This document shows, one piece after another, positions 1-12,229 of a stretch of 64,000 nucleotides of DNA (position 1 is the stretch's first letter; every line of letters begins with the position of its first letter). The notes below the pieces were generated by a model, which did not search any database, had not been told where the DNA came from, and saw only the letters and a program-made list of their open reading frames with translations. The stretch lies in the NCBI GenBank assembly GCA_037389465.1, contig JAZARR010000221.1, forward strand, positions 5,248,501 to 5,312,500. The letters run 5' to 3'. This DNA comes from Baylisascaris procyonis. Taxonomy: Eukaryota > Nematoda > Chromadorea > Rhabditida > Ascarididae. The position numbers were made by a program, and so were the translations under genes.

Positions 1-2700
1 TTTGAAACCAGGTGTACTTTCCTTTATTCAGTGGAGCCTATTTCGTCAGGTAGAAAGGAAATACGAAAGTTGGGAATTGAGAACAAAGAGGTAGCAAAAA
101 AGGCATCTCAGGTTGTAATTTGAGTTTATGCCTGTACCTTAATTACTTATGACACGCTTCAATTCCAAATTACATCTCGACCATTCCAAATTACTGTTTC
201 CTAAGCTTGGATGAGCTGTGGAAGACCACAACAAATTTTTTTCACCGTATATGTTCTATATTTCATGAAAAGAAAAAGGAGCTGCTGATTTCACGTCGAT
301 GTTCCAATAGAGATCGTTATTGAAAATCATAACCTTTAAAAGTCTATATAGCTTCATAAGCTGCGGACGATTTGACAAAAAGGAATCACCAATTTTATCC
401 TTTAAGTGCATAGTTGCCAGGAATAAATTCTGAAATTTCTTTTCTTAAGCGAAGAAAAAGAGCAAATCTAATCTCTTAGCTAAAAATCTGATGTTCGGCT
501 GTACCATGGATGACGGAAATGAGCAACGATTGACCGCTATTGTGGATAGCTCTCTTCATAGGGGGTCCTTATTAGAGTAGGGCAATTAGGCTTACTGCTC
601 GACAATATTTTGAGGGCGTTGTGCAATCAGCAATGTAGATACATGCATGCACTCATTTTACAGACATTGACCACCTGACAGTCATTGTGAGTGACCATTC
701 TTTAGAGAGATAAGCACACTCAACTCCATAGCAGCGAAGAGTGAATTAGGTGGATTGCATCTTGCGCGAGGAGAAAGGCATATGAATTAGGCAATTAAAA
801 TGCTCATTCGAAGTATGCGAGTAGGAAGAAAATTCTCAGGGAAATTCGTATTTATTAGACATATCACAGTTATTAAAATTCACTTTTTTGCTAAAAGCTA
901 AATGATTTATTCCTACCTGTGAAGTTACCGTATAATTAAATGGCTGAACAAAAACCATCGATGCAGAAAGAGTACGCTAATTACTACTTAAGGAATGTTT
1001 GTCTCATAATTTGATGCCATTTAACTAGAAATGCGGCAAAGTTCCATAAAATGCGAAGAGGCGATTATGTGCACATTGGCAGAAATCAGGAAGTGCACGT
1101 TTTAAACCTTGAGCAACTCATGCTCGTTTATACTGTAAAGATGTCTCTCTTTCAATAACTGACTCTCACTTTTAGTCGCTTCAGATCTTAATCCATAAGG
1201 CACGTATCATAGGTTTTAATCCACATGATAAGGACACATAGCGAACGGGGATTTAGAGAAGAGCATTCAACCCGTATCTTCACCATCCCAAATTAGATGG
1301 TAATGCTGGCCAAAATAGCGTTCAATGAGTTGATAAATATGTTCATATCGGTGAATGCTATAAACTCAACAAGAGAGATCCTTAAAATTTTTGAGTGATG
1401 CAGAGCATTGCATTCGTACAAATGTGATTCATATAGGTGATTTTGAAATCGCTCAAGTATCGAACTAATCTATGATCACATGGGACAGCAAAAAAATTGT
1501 TCTTTAGTGAATGAGAAATGAAACGAAAAATTCATGCAGAATTCAAATATCCATCAATTTAGACAAAAAATTTGGTACTAGTATTTGTCATCAAAAGATG
1601 CAGCACGCGTCAAAATTGTAGCACAGCAGCTGATCTACGAATCATTGTAATTTGATATCAAAATTGAGGAGAAAATACAACACGAATGCAGTAATATGCA
1701 ATCTATTCACGCATCATTCAACGATAACGCAATCGTAGATACCATTTGTGCATACATAACGGCTACTGAAGCGATTCACATTAGTGGCAGAAAAAAATCC
1801 ACTTAACATGGATGCTAGGATTCTATTGTTGTCCATAAACCTTATTACGTAAACGATACATTAATAGCTATGTTTATCGTTATTGTTGGCGTATTTTAAG
1901 GATATGACAGTGCTAAGGTTTCTTCTTAAGGTTTTACAAGTTTTTTTGCAAATATCGCGTTGATTCGACGCCAGGTCTACTATATTCACTGACGAGTTTG
2001 TGCCGATGCCTTTTTCAGCTAGTAGTTCTAGTTCGTGAACCGCAAAACTTATGCTAACATATTTTGGGAAGGTGTTACGCAGATTAGTGATCTCAACTCG
2101 TTTCATTTTGACAGCTCATCTTTGCAGCAACTTATTGATAAAAAACGTAATGACTAGTTCGCACAAGCTGATTTCGACCAACTTTGCAAAGAAACAAGAT
2201 TTTTGACCGCAAAATTATGAATCCGATCAAATATAAAGGAAAGCGCATCGTTTTGTCAGTTGTCATTGCTTTTGTGCAATCGGGTGACCGTTCAGTGCGG
2301 TGTGGTAAATTGGGAGGCTCGCGCACTTCCAGTTTGGCTGCCTCACCCTTTCATTTGTTATTACTGCAGTATAAATGTATTTATACATAGGTTTATTAAT
2401 GTGCTTCATTATAAAGCAAAGAATCGCATAAAACTTTATTTGAATGCAAATAAAATCGTACTGAGTCTTTTTAAAATTGAATGCGTAATATTATAGGTGA
2501 TCGAATCGAATCGCTTTGAGCAATGTTTATTTATGAAAAATATTTCGACATCAATAGTGATAGTTTTTGAAATCGCAAGCTTTGATCAGTGTGACGAATT
2601 TTTCTCTCATCGATAAAAAGAAGTTTCATGTTGCCTCATCTACTCTCTCTCTCTCACATAAAATTGCCCACTTCCATAATGGGTTCACTTAAAAGAGGTT
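1..2700. other. No gene supported
   Basis: Mixed AT-rich sequence. A 29-codon frame at 491-580 and an 81-codon minus frame at 1861-2106 are open but have no splice context, domain or neighbour that raises them above chance. Confidence 0.5.
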
Positions 2701-2724
2701 TTTTTTGTCGATCATCACCATAGG

Positions 2725-3250
2725 ATGTCTAAATTGTACAATTTAGAATCGGCGATGTTCTTTTCAAATAGAGCTTTATGTTTTGTACTTCTATACAATA
2801 AATTCTATGCCGCATTTTTAATTTTATTGCTCTCTATTTGCAGTCTCATTTTAGGAATACAAAAATGTTTCCTCTCTATTCATGAAAAGATGAACTTTTT
2901 CATAGAAAAAGGCGATTTCGAAGATATGCCACTATCGGATCTTCTATTTTCTACATTTGTCGACAATAGTTGAAGTTTTTTCGACACTATTGCTAAGGAC
3001 TTATAAAATTCGTTGGTTGAGTGGGCGAAATGCAAGAGTATATAATATCTCAGCTATTCTTGCATGCTTTATCATTTGTTTCTCAGGATTGCTCACCTCA
3101 TGTAACGATTTTTATCGTTTTTCATCCGCTTTAGTCATTCTAATTTTTCCTGTGCCGATTTGGTATAGTCCACTCCAACTTTTGTTATCAATTATTGCTT
3201 TTGAAGCGAGATTTATTAAAGACGAAATGAGAATATTATTGAATTGTTGA
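2725..3250 (+). pseudogene. Two overlapping hydrophobic frames, possible frameshifted membrane-protein exon
   Basis: Frame 1 (2725-2973, 82 codons) contains membrane-like segments around FYAAFLILLLSICSLILG. Frame 2 (2957-3250, 97 codons), offset by one base, continues with ISAILACFIICFSGLL and SALVILIFPVPIWY. Joined, they would make a multi-span protein interrupted near 2957-2973. No splice pair bridges the break convincingly. AT-rich DNA readily gives Leu/Ile/Phe-rich frames by chance, so this is only a candidate for a decayed chemoreceptor-like or transporter-like exon. Confidence 0.15.
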
Positions 3251-4735
3251 AGATTGTTTGGAAATATTGCAATTGAAAACAGCTAAGAGATTTAAAAATT
3301 TTTCTTGTGGAAGAAAATTTTACTGAATTTCCTCTTCCATCCTCAACATTAAAAAAAAAACTATGCTTATAAAATATGCGCCGCTTACTTTTCGTATGTC
3401 AAACAACGCAAATCGCAACTTCATTAATATTCAAGTTCCATATTGTGCGAATTATATGAAGTGCAAATTGTGTGCTCCATCCGTGAAAAAAAAATGCTCT
3501 CTATGAAGATTTCGTATAAATAAGGAGCCGATAAAGAATAACAACTCTTTTTTTTTATTTTCCCATTTCACAAAGGTTGGGAAATTGCAGAACTCACAAT
3601 TTCATCAAAATTGCTTATTGGTCTTTCCTATATAAGCTATTAGCTCATATCAATCAAACAGCACTTTGTAATCGCAGCTTAATGGAATTAATGCTCCCAT
3701 AATTTCTTCAAAGCATATTTTCCCTTCTATCATCTACAAGAATTCATTGAGACTTCACAACTCATTGCATTTGAATTATGTGTTCAATAACATATGTCAT
3801 CTGAGAAAACAATGACTTTCATATGAAACAGAGGCCGAACACGTGGTATTTGGATCGTGCATGAGTTTTTATTAGTATGTGCCATTGCAACGTTATTTTC
3901 TAGATGGCGTCTCTCTGTCGACAGATGTAGTGCACTATTAAAATCCTTCAGATGCTCATTTAATGCACATATGTTATCTATCTTTATCTTCTATAAAGAA
4001 TTCAAATCCGAACTAACAAATCGCTTAGAATAACCGCAAATAAAATTCTGATATACTAATGAGTTGAATCACGAGACTTTTTATATGAAGATGACCTACT
4101 CGATTTAATTATGAGGTTCAGTGAAGTTCGAACTATTCGAAAATAAGAACTTTTCACAGAATTTTTGTAATTATCACTACGGAGCTAAGGTTAGGTGAAT
4201 CAGCAATGAGAACATTTAAACATGCTGATATTTTTATCACAAGCATTTTTTTTCGCTTTTAAATTAGCCTTTTATTTGCGCTTCACACCTGGAAGATGAA
4301 TTGATTTTCAATTTTTTTTTTCAATTCCCATTGAATTTGTTGTTTATGCGTCGAAGAATGTTCGCAAATTTGAGATTCAAAAAAAGGTCACATGGAAATT
4401 TTTCAAATCTGGCAAGGAGCCAATTTTCAACATAGCTCAGTCGACGAATAATGATCATGAAATTTGTTTGCACTCTAACGAGGATAGACTCACGATGCAA
4501 AAATAGATGAGGCATTAAAGGGAAAACTTTATTTCTTTGTGTGTGGCCTTACGTTTCCTCGTATAGCATAAAATATATTGAGAGTTTGCGTGTGTTGGAT
4601 GACAAAGCTATAGAGTACCTCTCAAAGAATGAATTATTGCATCCCTCTCTTTATGCAGAGAGATGAATTTTCGAATATTCGAACTCATCACGAAACTCTT
4701 TTAGTGATGTTAGCCATGCAATCTTGCGTTTTGAG

Positions 4736-4821
4736 TCTCTCTCTCCTTCTCCCTCTCTCTCCTTCTCCCTCTCTCTCCCTCTCCGTCTTTCTCCATCTCT
4801 CTCTCTCCCTCTCTCTTTCTT
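4736..4821 (+). repeat. (CT)n / CTCTCC low-complexity tract
   Basis: About 85 bp of almost pure pyrimidine on the + strand, built from CTCTCT and CCTTCTCC units. It is responsible for the Ser/Leu-rich frames on the + strand and Arg/Glu-rich frames on the minus strand here, which are not genes. Confidence 0.9.
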
Positions 4822-6281
4822 GTGAACCTTCGAAACAGTCGGTTTGGGACTCGATAAGGGAGAGCCGTCCGCGATTTAAAATAAAATGCTCGCATATGAG
4901 TGTCTATATATGAAACCATCAACGCAACACAAAGAGAAAATAATTAGAAAAAACTGGATGGCGTGATCACATTGTTGTTTCCTTTTTTTCATTGATTTGT
5001 ACCGATATATACTCATTTCATATAGAAGTTAAGTTCATTCACCAAATCATTTAAAGAAATTAGTGAATTTAGTGAGAGGAAGGGAGGAAGAAATGCCAAA
5101 TATGTGGAATAATTGAAAAAGCCGTTTCAAAATACCCTCGTTTTATATCGACATTGGCAATTGATGCATACTATCTCAGAATTTTCTTCGAGATTTAGAA
5201 AATCCATTTATTCAGAGCACATGAAAGCGATCATTTACTGTAAATATTAAAAGCAGTTTGGAAGACACCCTGAACTCGTTAAGCGACACGCCTATCTTCC
5301 GATTTAGATGACTAGTAATTTTTTCTAGACTTATGTAAGGGCCAGGCAAAGGAAAATGGCGCTATTTATTGGTTTCGGATTGTAAAGGATTACACGTGGC
5401 TACACACCGCCTTCCTTTTCAGCATAATTTTTCCTTTTTTTAAAATTATGACGATGAAAAGCACGGCAAAGTGCTTATTTTGGGTTATGCTTCGAATTAT
5501 GTGACTGAGCTTATCGAATTTGTATTATACTCATTGTGCTTCCCGATATGATTAGATTCTATGCATAGATATTGAATATTATAAGTAAGCAATGTGCTTT
5601 TCTTATTTCTTACATATTAGATGCCGCTCTCATCAATATGCGATATTTCTGTAGCTTATTTTTCGAGAGAAACGTTGAGCAAATCGAGACATAAAAATAT
5701 TTTTTCCGCTGCGCATTATAAAGAAGTACCCTTATCGAATAGAATTCAGATGATCATCACTTGAAAATCAATGAGTAGTTACAAAATATCGCTTGGCCAA
5801 TTTTCAGACTGGCGGCCAAAGTTAAACTTCATTGCTCTTAATGAGCCATTGTCACGTTATTTTAAAGCAATCGAAGAATACTTGAAGTGTTGTTTCTACA
5901 ATGAAATTTTCGCAAGCGAAAGAAAATTTTCTCATCGACTATAATTTAATCTCCAAATCGGATTTGTTCCACGAGGGAATAGTGGATGAAACCTTTAAGA
6001 AATCTTAAAACTTTCGAAGTGGAGAGCTTTCCCGCAATAAGCATTTCATGTTTTGTATTCATTTTTATGCGCTTTTCGACGATTGCTTTGCAAGTTTATC
6101 GGGATGTCGTGCTTATGTATTCCTTGTGCGCTTTTCACTCTACATTTACGGCGATTTTAACTCGAGAATCACAGAAGTGAAATTTGAGGAATTTACTATT
6201 AAATTTAAAATCCATATAGGCGATCATCTATATCATACTTACGTTAAGCCAACTAATTTCAAAAGAAGTTGCGCATATTGA

Positions 6282-6313
6282 ATTAAAAGCAGAATTTATT
6301 AAAAGCAGAATTT
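6282..6313 (+). repeat. 16-bp direct tandem repeat (two perfect copies)
   Basis: ATTAAAAGCAGAATTT occurs twice head to tail, at 6282-6297 and 6298-6313, directly abutting the palindromic (AT)n array. Confidence 0.9.
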
Positions 6314-6314
6314 G

Positions 6315-6388
<74 letters not shown>

Positions 6389-6392
6389 CAAA
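6311..6392. repeat. (AT)n array inside a perfect palindrome
   Basis: About 68 bp of alternating AT (6318-6385) is flanked by TTTGTTCA on the left and its exact reverse complement TGAACAAA on the right, giving an 82-bp self-complementary block able to extrude as a hairpin or cruciform. Confidence 0.9.
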
Positions 6393-9300
6393 GACATGGC
6401 GCAATTTTGCATCACCATAATGCGCTTTTGTAAAGCGTATTGGAGAATTTTTAATTCCCCCATAAAATGAAATGGAAACCAAGCTTTTCTAATAAGTAAA
6501 CGAGCCTATACCTAAAGTGAGTCGAAGCCCCAAGTTCAAATTTTCGCTTATGCATCAAATCTCTCTATGAAGTGCATACATAATAATTGATGAAAAGACT
6601 AATATATTGGTTTCTTTTGATTTCGACCATCTAATTTTGAAATGGTCTCTTATTCGACAGTTCGACTTCCGTCGAAATGGCCAGGCAGCCGTCTAATTGC
6701 ATGACGATAGGTAACGACCTGAGGTGAGTGTTCTACGGCGTTAAACTCGGCGCAATTTGCGATGTGTCGCATATGGCAGTCAGTATTCTTTGTCAATCGA
6801 ATGAATTGCGAATAGATTGCGGTGGCACGTGCAATACAATAACGCCCACTAGAATTCATCTCGTAACGATATATCTTCTATAGATTTTCTTGTATAGATT
6901 CGAATCGAGCGCACCTTCATCCGTCACAATTCCATGTCTATACATTGAAATTACATTTACTGATCTAGGCCAATGGATTATTTTGAGCAGCCTCAAATTA
7001 TCTCCATAATATTGAGCTATCATTGTTATCGAAGCCACTTTCGTATAATCGTATCGCAGGCCAACATTGATGCTCAATTAGGAGCAGCTTTTACTCTTCT
7101 CCGCAAAACAATACGACCGAAGAGTTTTTCACAGTTAATTTTTAATGAATGTATCGGAAAAAATGTTGCATAAAGTTCAGAAACTTCAATTGCATTACAT
7201 GCAATGCAATGGAAAAATTCGTCAGAGAACGATGTTCGAGTTTTCTGAATTTCTTTGATTATCGAATAGTGTTTCCTCGAAAAACTGTATAATTGCACCC
7301 TCATCTCCATTGAGGGAAAATCGTGAGCACTCATTCGATTGTGGTTGATCTCGAAGTTACGAAGGTGAATTGATGAATTATTGCTATTGCGTTTATAAAT
7401 TCCCGTTGTCGCCGAATTTTTTGACATTGATAAGCGTATTTTGGTTGCTTGAGGCTTACTTCTTTGTTGAATGGAAAATCAAATCAGAAAGCTTCTATTT
7501 TTGAGCTGAATATTAGAGCGGATGTGGCGAAAAAAGACATGAAAGCTTGCAGAATCAATCTGATTCTAAGCTAAAGGCTTATGCAATAAGTAGGCTTAAT
7601 ATCACTATTTGCTAAGCGATGCTAAGGAGAAGCAATTCTCGCTTGAGAGGTCATAGGATTACGGGATTACTCGAGGCGCATTTAATGCGCTCCGCTCATC
7701 ATATAAGATGAAACTATTTCGAAATTTAATTTTCTCTATGCGTCGTCTGTTGTTCTATTACCTGTCTACCTTTGCATCAATCCCTCATTTCCTTGCGGTG
7801 ATTGCTGAATTGATTGCCTCTACTTAATGTACGGCCAATTCAAAGATATCTCTAATTTTATTCCAATATTAAAAGGTGGCACAACTAGGATAGCGCTTTA
7901 ATTGAACCACAATTATATTGACAATTAGAAAATACGAGTTTTTTTTTTCCTCAAAAGGTTTCATTGAGGTTCCGGAGCAATAAACGTTAATTAGGCTCCG
8001 TCGTCAATGGAATATTGGCAAAAAATACTGCGAGAAAAAAAATATTCGCTCTATTATCGATTATCTAATAAGAGTTCCGCTGAGAAAACTTTCGAAAGTA
8101 AAAAAAAAACGACTTCGTGGGAATTGAAATTAGCCTGCATAGGTTGCAACTGGATAAGCGTATTAGGATGGCTGGCACGATATGCGCTTCAATGGATTCG
8201 CTTAACAAAAAACAATCTATTCCTTAAATAATGCAAAGTGAGAAGCCGACTGTCACTAATGTGTTTCGCTAGCAAATAATTTCGGTGAAGAGAAACTTTT
8301 GGCCATCAGTTTCACAAATGCGCCTAGCAATGAATATTTTGAAAAAAGTTCTGAATGAATGATCATTGCGATAGCGATTTGTTTGAGTGGTCACTCTTAT
8401 GAATGGGATTATGTAGATTCGCATCGTGGGGCATCTTCTGATAGCTTGCTTACTTATTAAACCTCACGGAGCCAGTCGATGAACAAATTTAACTTTGAGA
8501 TTTCCGGACAGATTTAAATTCCTAAGACAAAAGAGCATAGCTTTTCATGCTACTTTCAAATAAGGTACCACATACCGCAGACCATATGAAGCAAAATTGA
8601 ATCACCACAGATTATGTGTTACAAGCTGGGACCATTGAATAGACCGAGAAACACTCGTGAATCAACTGTCTCCAAATTTGTTGCAGCTGCTTTAGTAGAA
8701 ATTTGCACAAAGATCTAACATGGAAATCATCTTTATGGATTTATTTCCGAAATGACCAGTCGGTTGCAATAAAGAATATCGAAAAAAAACCTCCCACTCT
8801 CTAATACTCAACTCCACATGCGAAAAAATTTGCGTATTTGAATATGTGACCGTCTACGTAGTAGTTACGAGTGTTCATTGGTGCATATGCGATTACATGC
8901 GTGCATGCGTCCATCTATCTATCCAACTCTTGCATCCGCTTGTCTGTTTATTCGCTTTTTTTGCACCTGCAATTATCGCCTAACCAGGCAAATTATTCTA
9001 AATTATATTGCTGATCGAACTTTTATACTCGATAAGATTTCATCAGATGATTATTTATTTAATCACTTTGAGAGTTAACAGGTTTACATATTTTGTAAGC
9101 TAGTAGAGGGGTCATTTATTTCGTTATCAATTGTTGCTTTATGTTGTTGTCAAAAAATTTTCAACTGCCAGAAGCTCATGCAGGTTCCTAGATTCTCTAA
9201 AATTTTTCCACGTTACTGGTCAATCTACTATGAATCGCGCGCAGTGCCACGATTTCCATAATTGCGAATGAACTCAAGAGATTGGATCAGATAGGACGAA

Positions 9301-11719
9301 TGAGCTTTAGTAGTTCTATCTTATAGAAATGAGATGAAGCCATCAAATTGGTCAGACTTGAAGAAACTTCAAGACTCCATCCTCTTGTTTAACTCGTTAC
9401 TGCAAGAATTTCGTGCATTAATGCTTACGTGCAAGTTTGCAACCGTTTTGTTATCTTTTGCAATCAACTTTTGAGTATATGGATAAAATTGGCGTTTCCA
9501 TCTACTATGTTTCAAACAAACGGACTATTAGCAATTCGATCTTATCATCACTCACTCTCAGCAGTTCTATTTTAACAGTACTTCTTTATAAGTGCTTAGA
9601 GAGCGTTATTGCCAAAGGGCATTGAAGTCACACTCGTCAACTCAAAATGGGATGTTGAAAAAGAGAATCAGTTGTGCAACGAGTGTTTCTAAGTATGGCC
9701 GAATAAATATGAAGCTTATTATGGGGGATGCTAATCTTATTTCAAAGGTTGCCTTAGCGTATTTATTCACTAGTCAATTGTTGGCGCATTGAGTGGCTTT
9801 CTAAGCTGTCAGATTGCTCAATTCGTTGAAGCGCTTAGCAAATTTGCATACTCAGCTCACATTTCTACTTTGCGATAACTCATTGCTACGATCGCAAATA
9901 TACGCTGTTGATTCTCTAAATATAACAAGAAATTTGGATAATAAATAATTTCCGCCATTTTTTTCCAGCCATGAGTATGTTTCATGGGAATATTTCTCAA
10001 CAAAAGACATATACAGTTATTTATGTTCATTGTCATAGCGAACACAACATTAGAGTATTATTCAGCATGATTGCGATGTGAATACAAAAGTGAAAGCCAG
10101 TTAATCCAATTAAGAGATCACATCCGTTGGCCTTCGAATAGTTTCCATATTGACCTACCGCAATGTTGACGTGTGGCAGTCCACTTGTTGACGGTGATTT
10201 AGACTATGAAAATGCTTTCACGGTAATTGTTGCAGCGTTTCCAATGCTGAGTTGAATAGAAGCTGCTGAAGGACAGCTAATGGATGTTAATTTTTTTTTG
10301 TTGCTGAAACAAATTTTTTTCTCGAAAATAGCCTGTATGAAGTCGTACACACAGGATGCACAACTTAAATATAGCGCTAATTTTCTCCGTAGGAACAAAA
10401 ATCACCGAAAGATTGACTTCTTGGAGGACTCAAACCAGGTAGCTAGCTTATACTTTCGGACTTGGATGATGTCATAGGTGCTAAAAATGGCTTTACGTGT
10501 GTAGATTTATGAAATATGAATTGATTGCGAAGGAATATCTTGCAGTTGATCGTATTCTAAAATTGATTTCGGAAATATCACTGGAGTAATGAGCCCTAGC
10601 ATCATGAGTATCACTTGACCTCGTCGGCAATACTATATGGGTCGCAGGATCCCTACCTATGCCGCGCTTCTGGAATTGCTGAGCCTTAGGCTCTTAGTCT
10701 TGCCCCTTATCCTCTTCCCCACTCCGCATACCCCAAAAGACGCCGTAAGAGAAGCCCTACACCATTTTTCAACTCAGATAATCATCTTTGAAATGTATTC
10801 ATAGGAGCGTTCATTTTGTATTTGTTGCGGAAAACATCAAACATTAGGCCCTCAAAGGCATCATAAAATTCGCATATATTCTGCACCGATTGCTGCTGCA
10901 CCAATGAGGCTAAAGCAAAACCGATGGGTCACACTAAACAATATATTAAAGTATTATTTCGCGTATTCATTACTTATTGATGGGTCACAAGATTGGTTCG
11001 ATAAGGGTGATCGAAATGCAATAGTGCCCATCCTATCAAATTCTCTAACAAGCACTTCCACTCATTATGTTGACGATTTGGATGTAAGTTTGAGAATGCC
11101 ACAATGAAATCCAACTGCGACGCCAATTGATGCCCTCTAAAATTGCCGAGGGCAATTCCCACGACGTTACCGAAAAAAAAATCGATTTATTAACTTTTAT
11201 GACGCTCTTAACCTCATATTGCCGTAACGGAGATCATTATTTCTCGATAATCTTACCACTCAACGACCTTTTCGCATTTTATGAGCGATGAGATCCTTCC
11301 TCTTCAGAAGATTATAAAGCACTGAACACTTCGCATAGCACCGCATTTAGTTTTCTGAAAATTTAGCTACGTGCATTACGGATGAGCTAAAAGAGGACCA
11401 TCAAGAAATGCTAACTAGTGCCTGAAATCTCGATTTCATTCGAGTGGGACTCCCTGCCCGTGTCTTCGAGGTCTGTTTTATCCTCTCCGGTTCCGATCTA
11501 AAAGCAATTACGAGGTAACAATAGACTGCACTCCGTCAGATCTGATTTGTGCCCATAAGATACACAAATGCGGTTTCAATCGGTGCAGAAATCCGTCTAG
11601 TTTTTGCTTTCCGACGTGGTGCGCCGAATCGCTGCATATGCTGGATGAACTCTAATGGATTGATCATTCTCAAGGTGCTCAGAAATTTGGTTTCTTCAGA
11701 AATCCTAGAAACCTTAGAA

Positions 11720-11960
11720 ACGTCGAAAAAATCCCCATCACATTTTTCTAAGGTCTTCTGCCTCTTCCCTCTCGCTTCCTTTAACCTGCTTCATATTTTT
11801 GCAGCTGTTCCCTGTCTTTCCAACGCTTTTCTCCAATTTTTGCAATGCTCTTCAAGTTCATCGCATTTTTCAACCTTCTCAGCTATTTCTTGCTGTCTTC
11901 GAAACTTTCTTTGCCCTTTTTCTAGCCTTTTCCGCTTTTTTTTTTTCAATTTTTGGAGCC
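11720..11960 (+). repeat. Strand-asymmetric pyrimidine-rich block
   Basis: The + strand is strongly C/T-rich with short TTTTC, CCTTTT and CTTTCC words and no fixed period. Pyrimidine bias suppresses stop codons and explains the 186-codon + strand frame covering it (11549-12109). The minus strand frame at 11791-11970 is described separately. Confidence 0.6.
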
Positions 11961-11970
11961 TTATTTTCAT
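11791..11970 (-). CDS. Short minus-strand frame (59 aa), basic coiled-coil type
   Basis: On the minus strand an acceptor TTATATTTCAG ends 10 bases before an ATG (rc of 11968-11970), the same layout as genes A and B. The frame runs 59 codons to TGA. It starts MKIRLQKLKKKK, continues with Arg/Lys and then has IAEKVEKCDELEEHC and KNWRKALERQ, with I, C, L, C, W, L, Q at a/d-like positions. It may be a small gene, an internal exon, or a by-product of the strongly purine-rich strand. Alternatively the same acceptor used in phase 0 gives a 33-residue Lys/Arg-rich end to an upstream exon at 12177-12028. Confidence 0.2.
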   Translation of the reverse strand: MKIRLQKLKKKKRKRLEKGQRKFRRQQEIAEKVEKCDELEEHCKNWRKALERQGTAAKI

Positions 11971-12229
11971 TGCGGATATCCTGAAATATAAAACTTTGAA
12001 AGGGTTGTATTTTCAAGTTCTTTTCATTTTTACAAGCCAAATTTTATCTTTGTTCACAATCGTGGATATCAAAAATTTAGAAAGCTTCACGACTTGCAGC
12101 TTGTTTTGAGTACTATAATTTGGGCAGCTACGCATGCAGTTATTCCCACATCTGAAATCGGACACTATTTCCTGCAAAAGAAGTAACTCGGACAAACACT
12201 CGATGTAGCGATATAGGAAACTCACGTAT

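Larger units (their letters stand above)
3300..11500. other. Gene-poor stretch
   Basis: Apart from the CT tract and the palindromic AT array I see no supported gene. Around 6650-7430 the composition is less AT-rich and three abutting minus-strand frames (117, 73 and 69 codons, different frames) occur. They lack ATG starts at the junctions and splice signals, so a decayed coding relic is the most I would claim. A G+C-rich island lies at about 10620-10760. Confidence 0.4.

Noticed and set aside
4629..4922. Ser/Leu-rich + frame and Arg/Glu-rich minus frame
   Set aside because: Pure translation of the CT tract.
6228..6482. Minus-strand frame with a long Ile-Tyr repeat
   Set aside because: Translation of the (AT)n array.
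11549..12109. 186-codon + strand frame, the second longest in the window
   Set aside because: Phe/Ser/Leu/Cys-rich and lies on a pyrimidine-rich strand where stop codons are scarce; no acceptor, donor or domain; the minus strand looks more coding.
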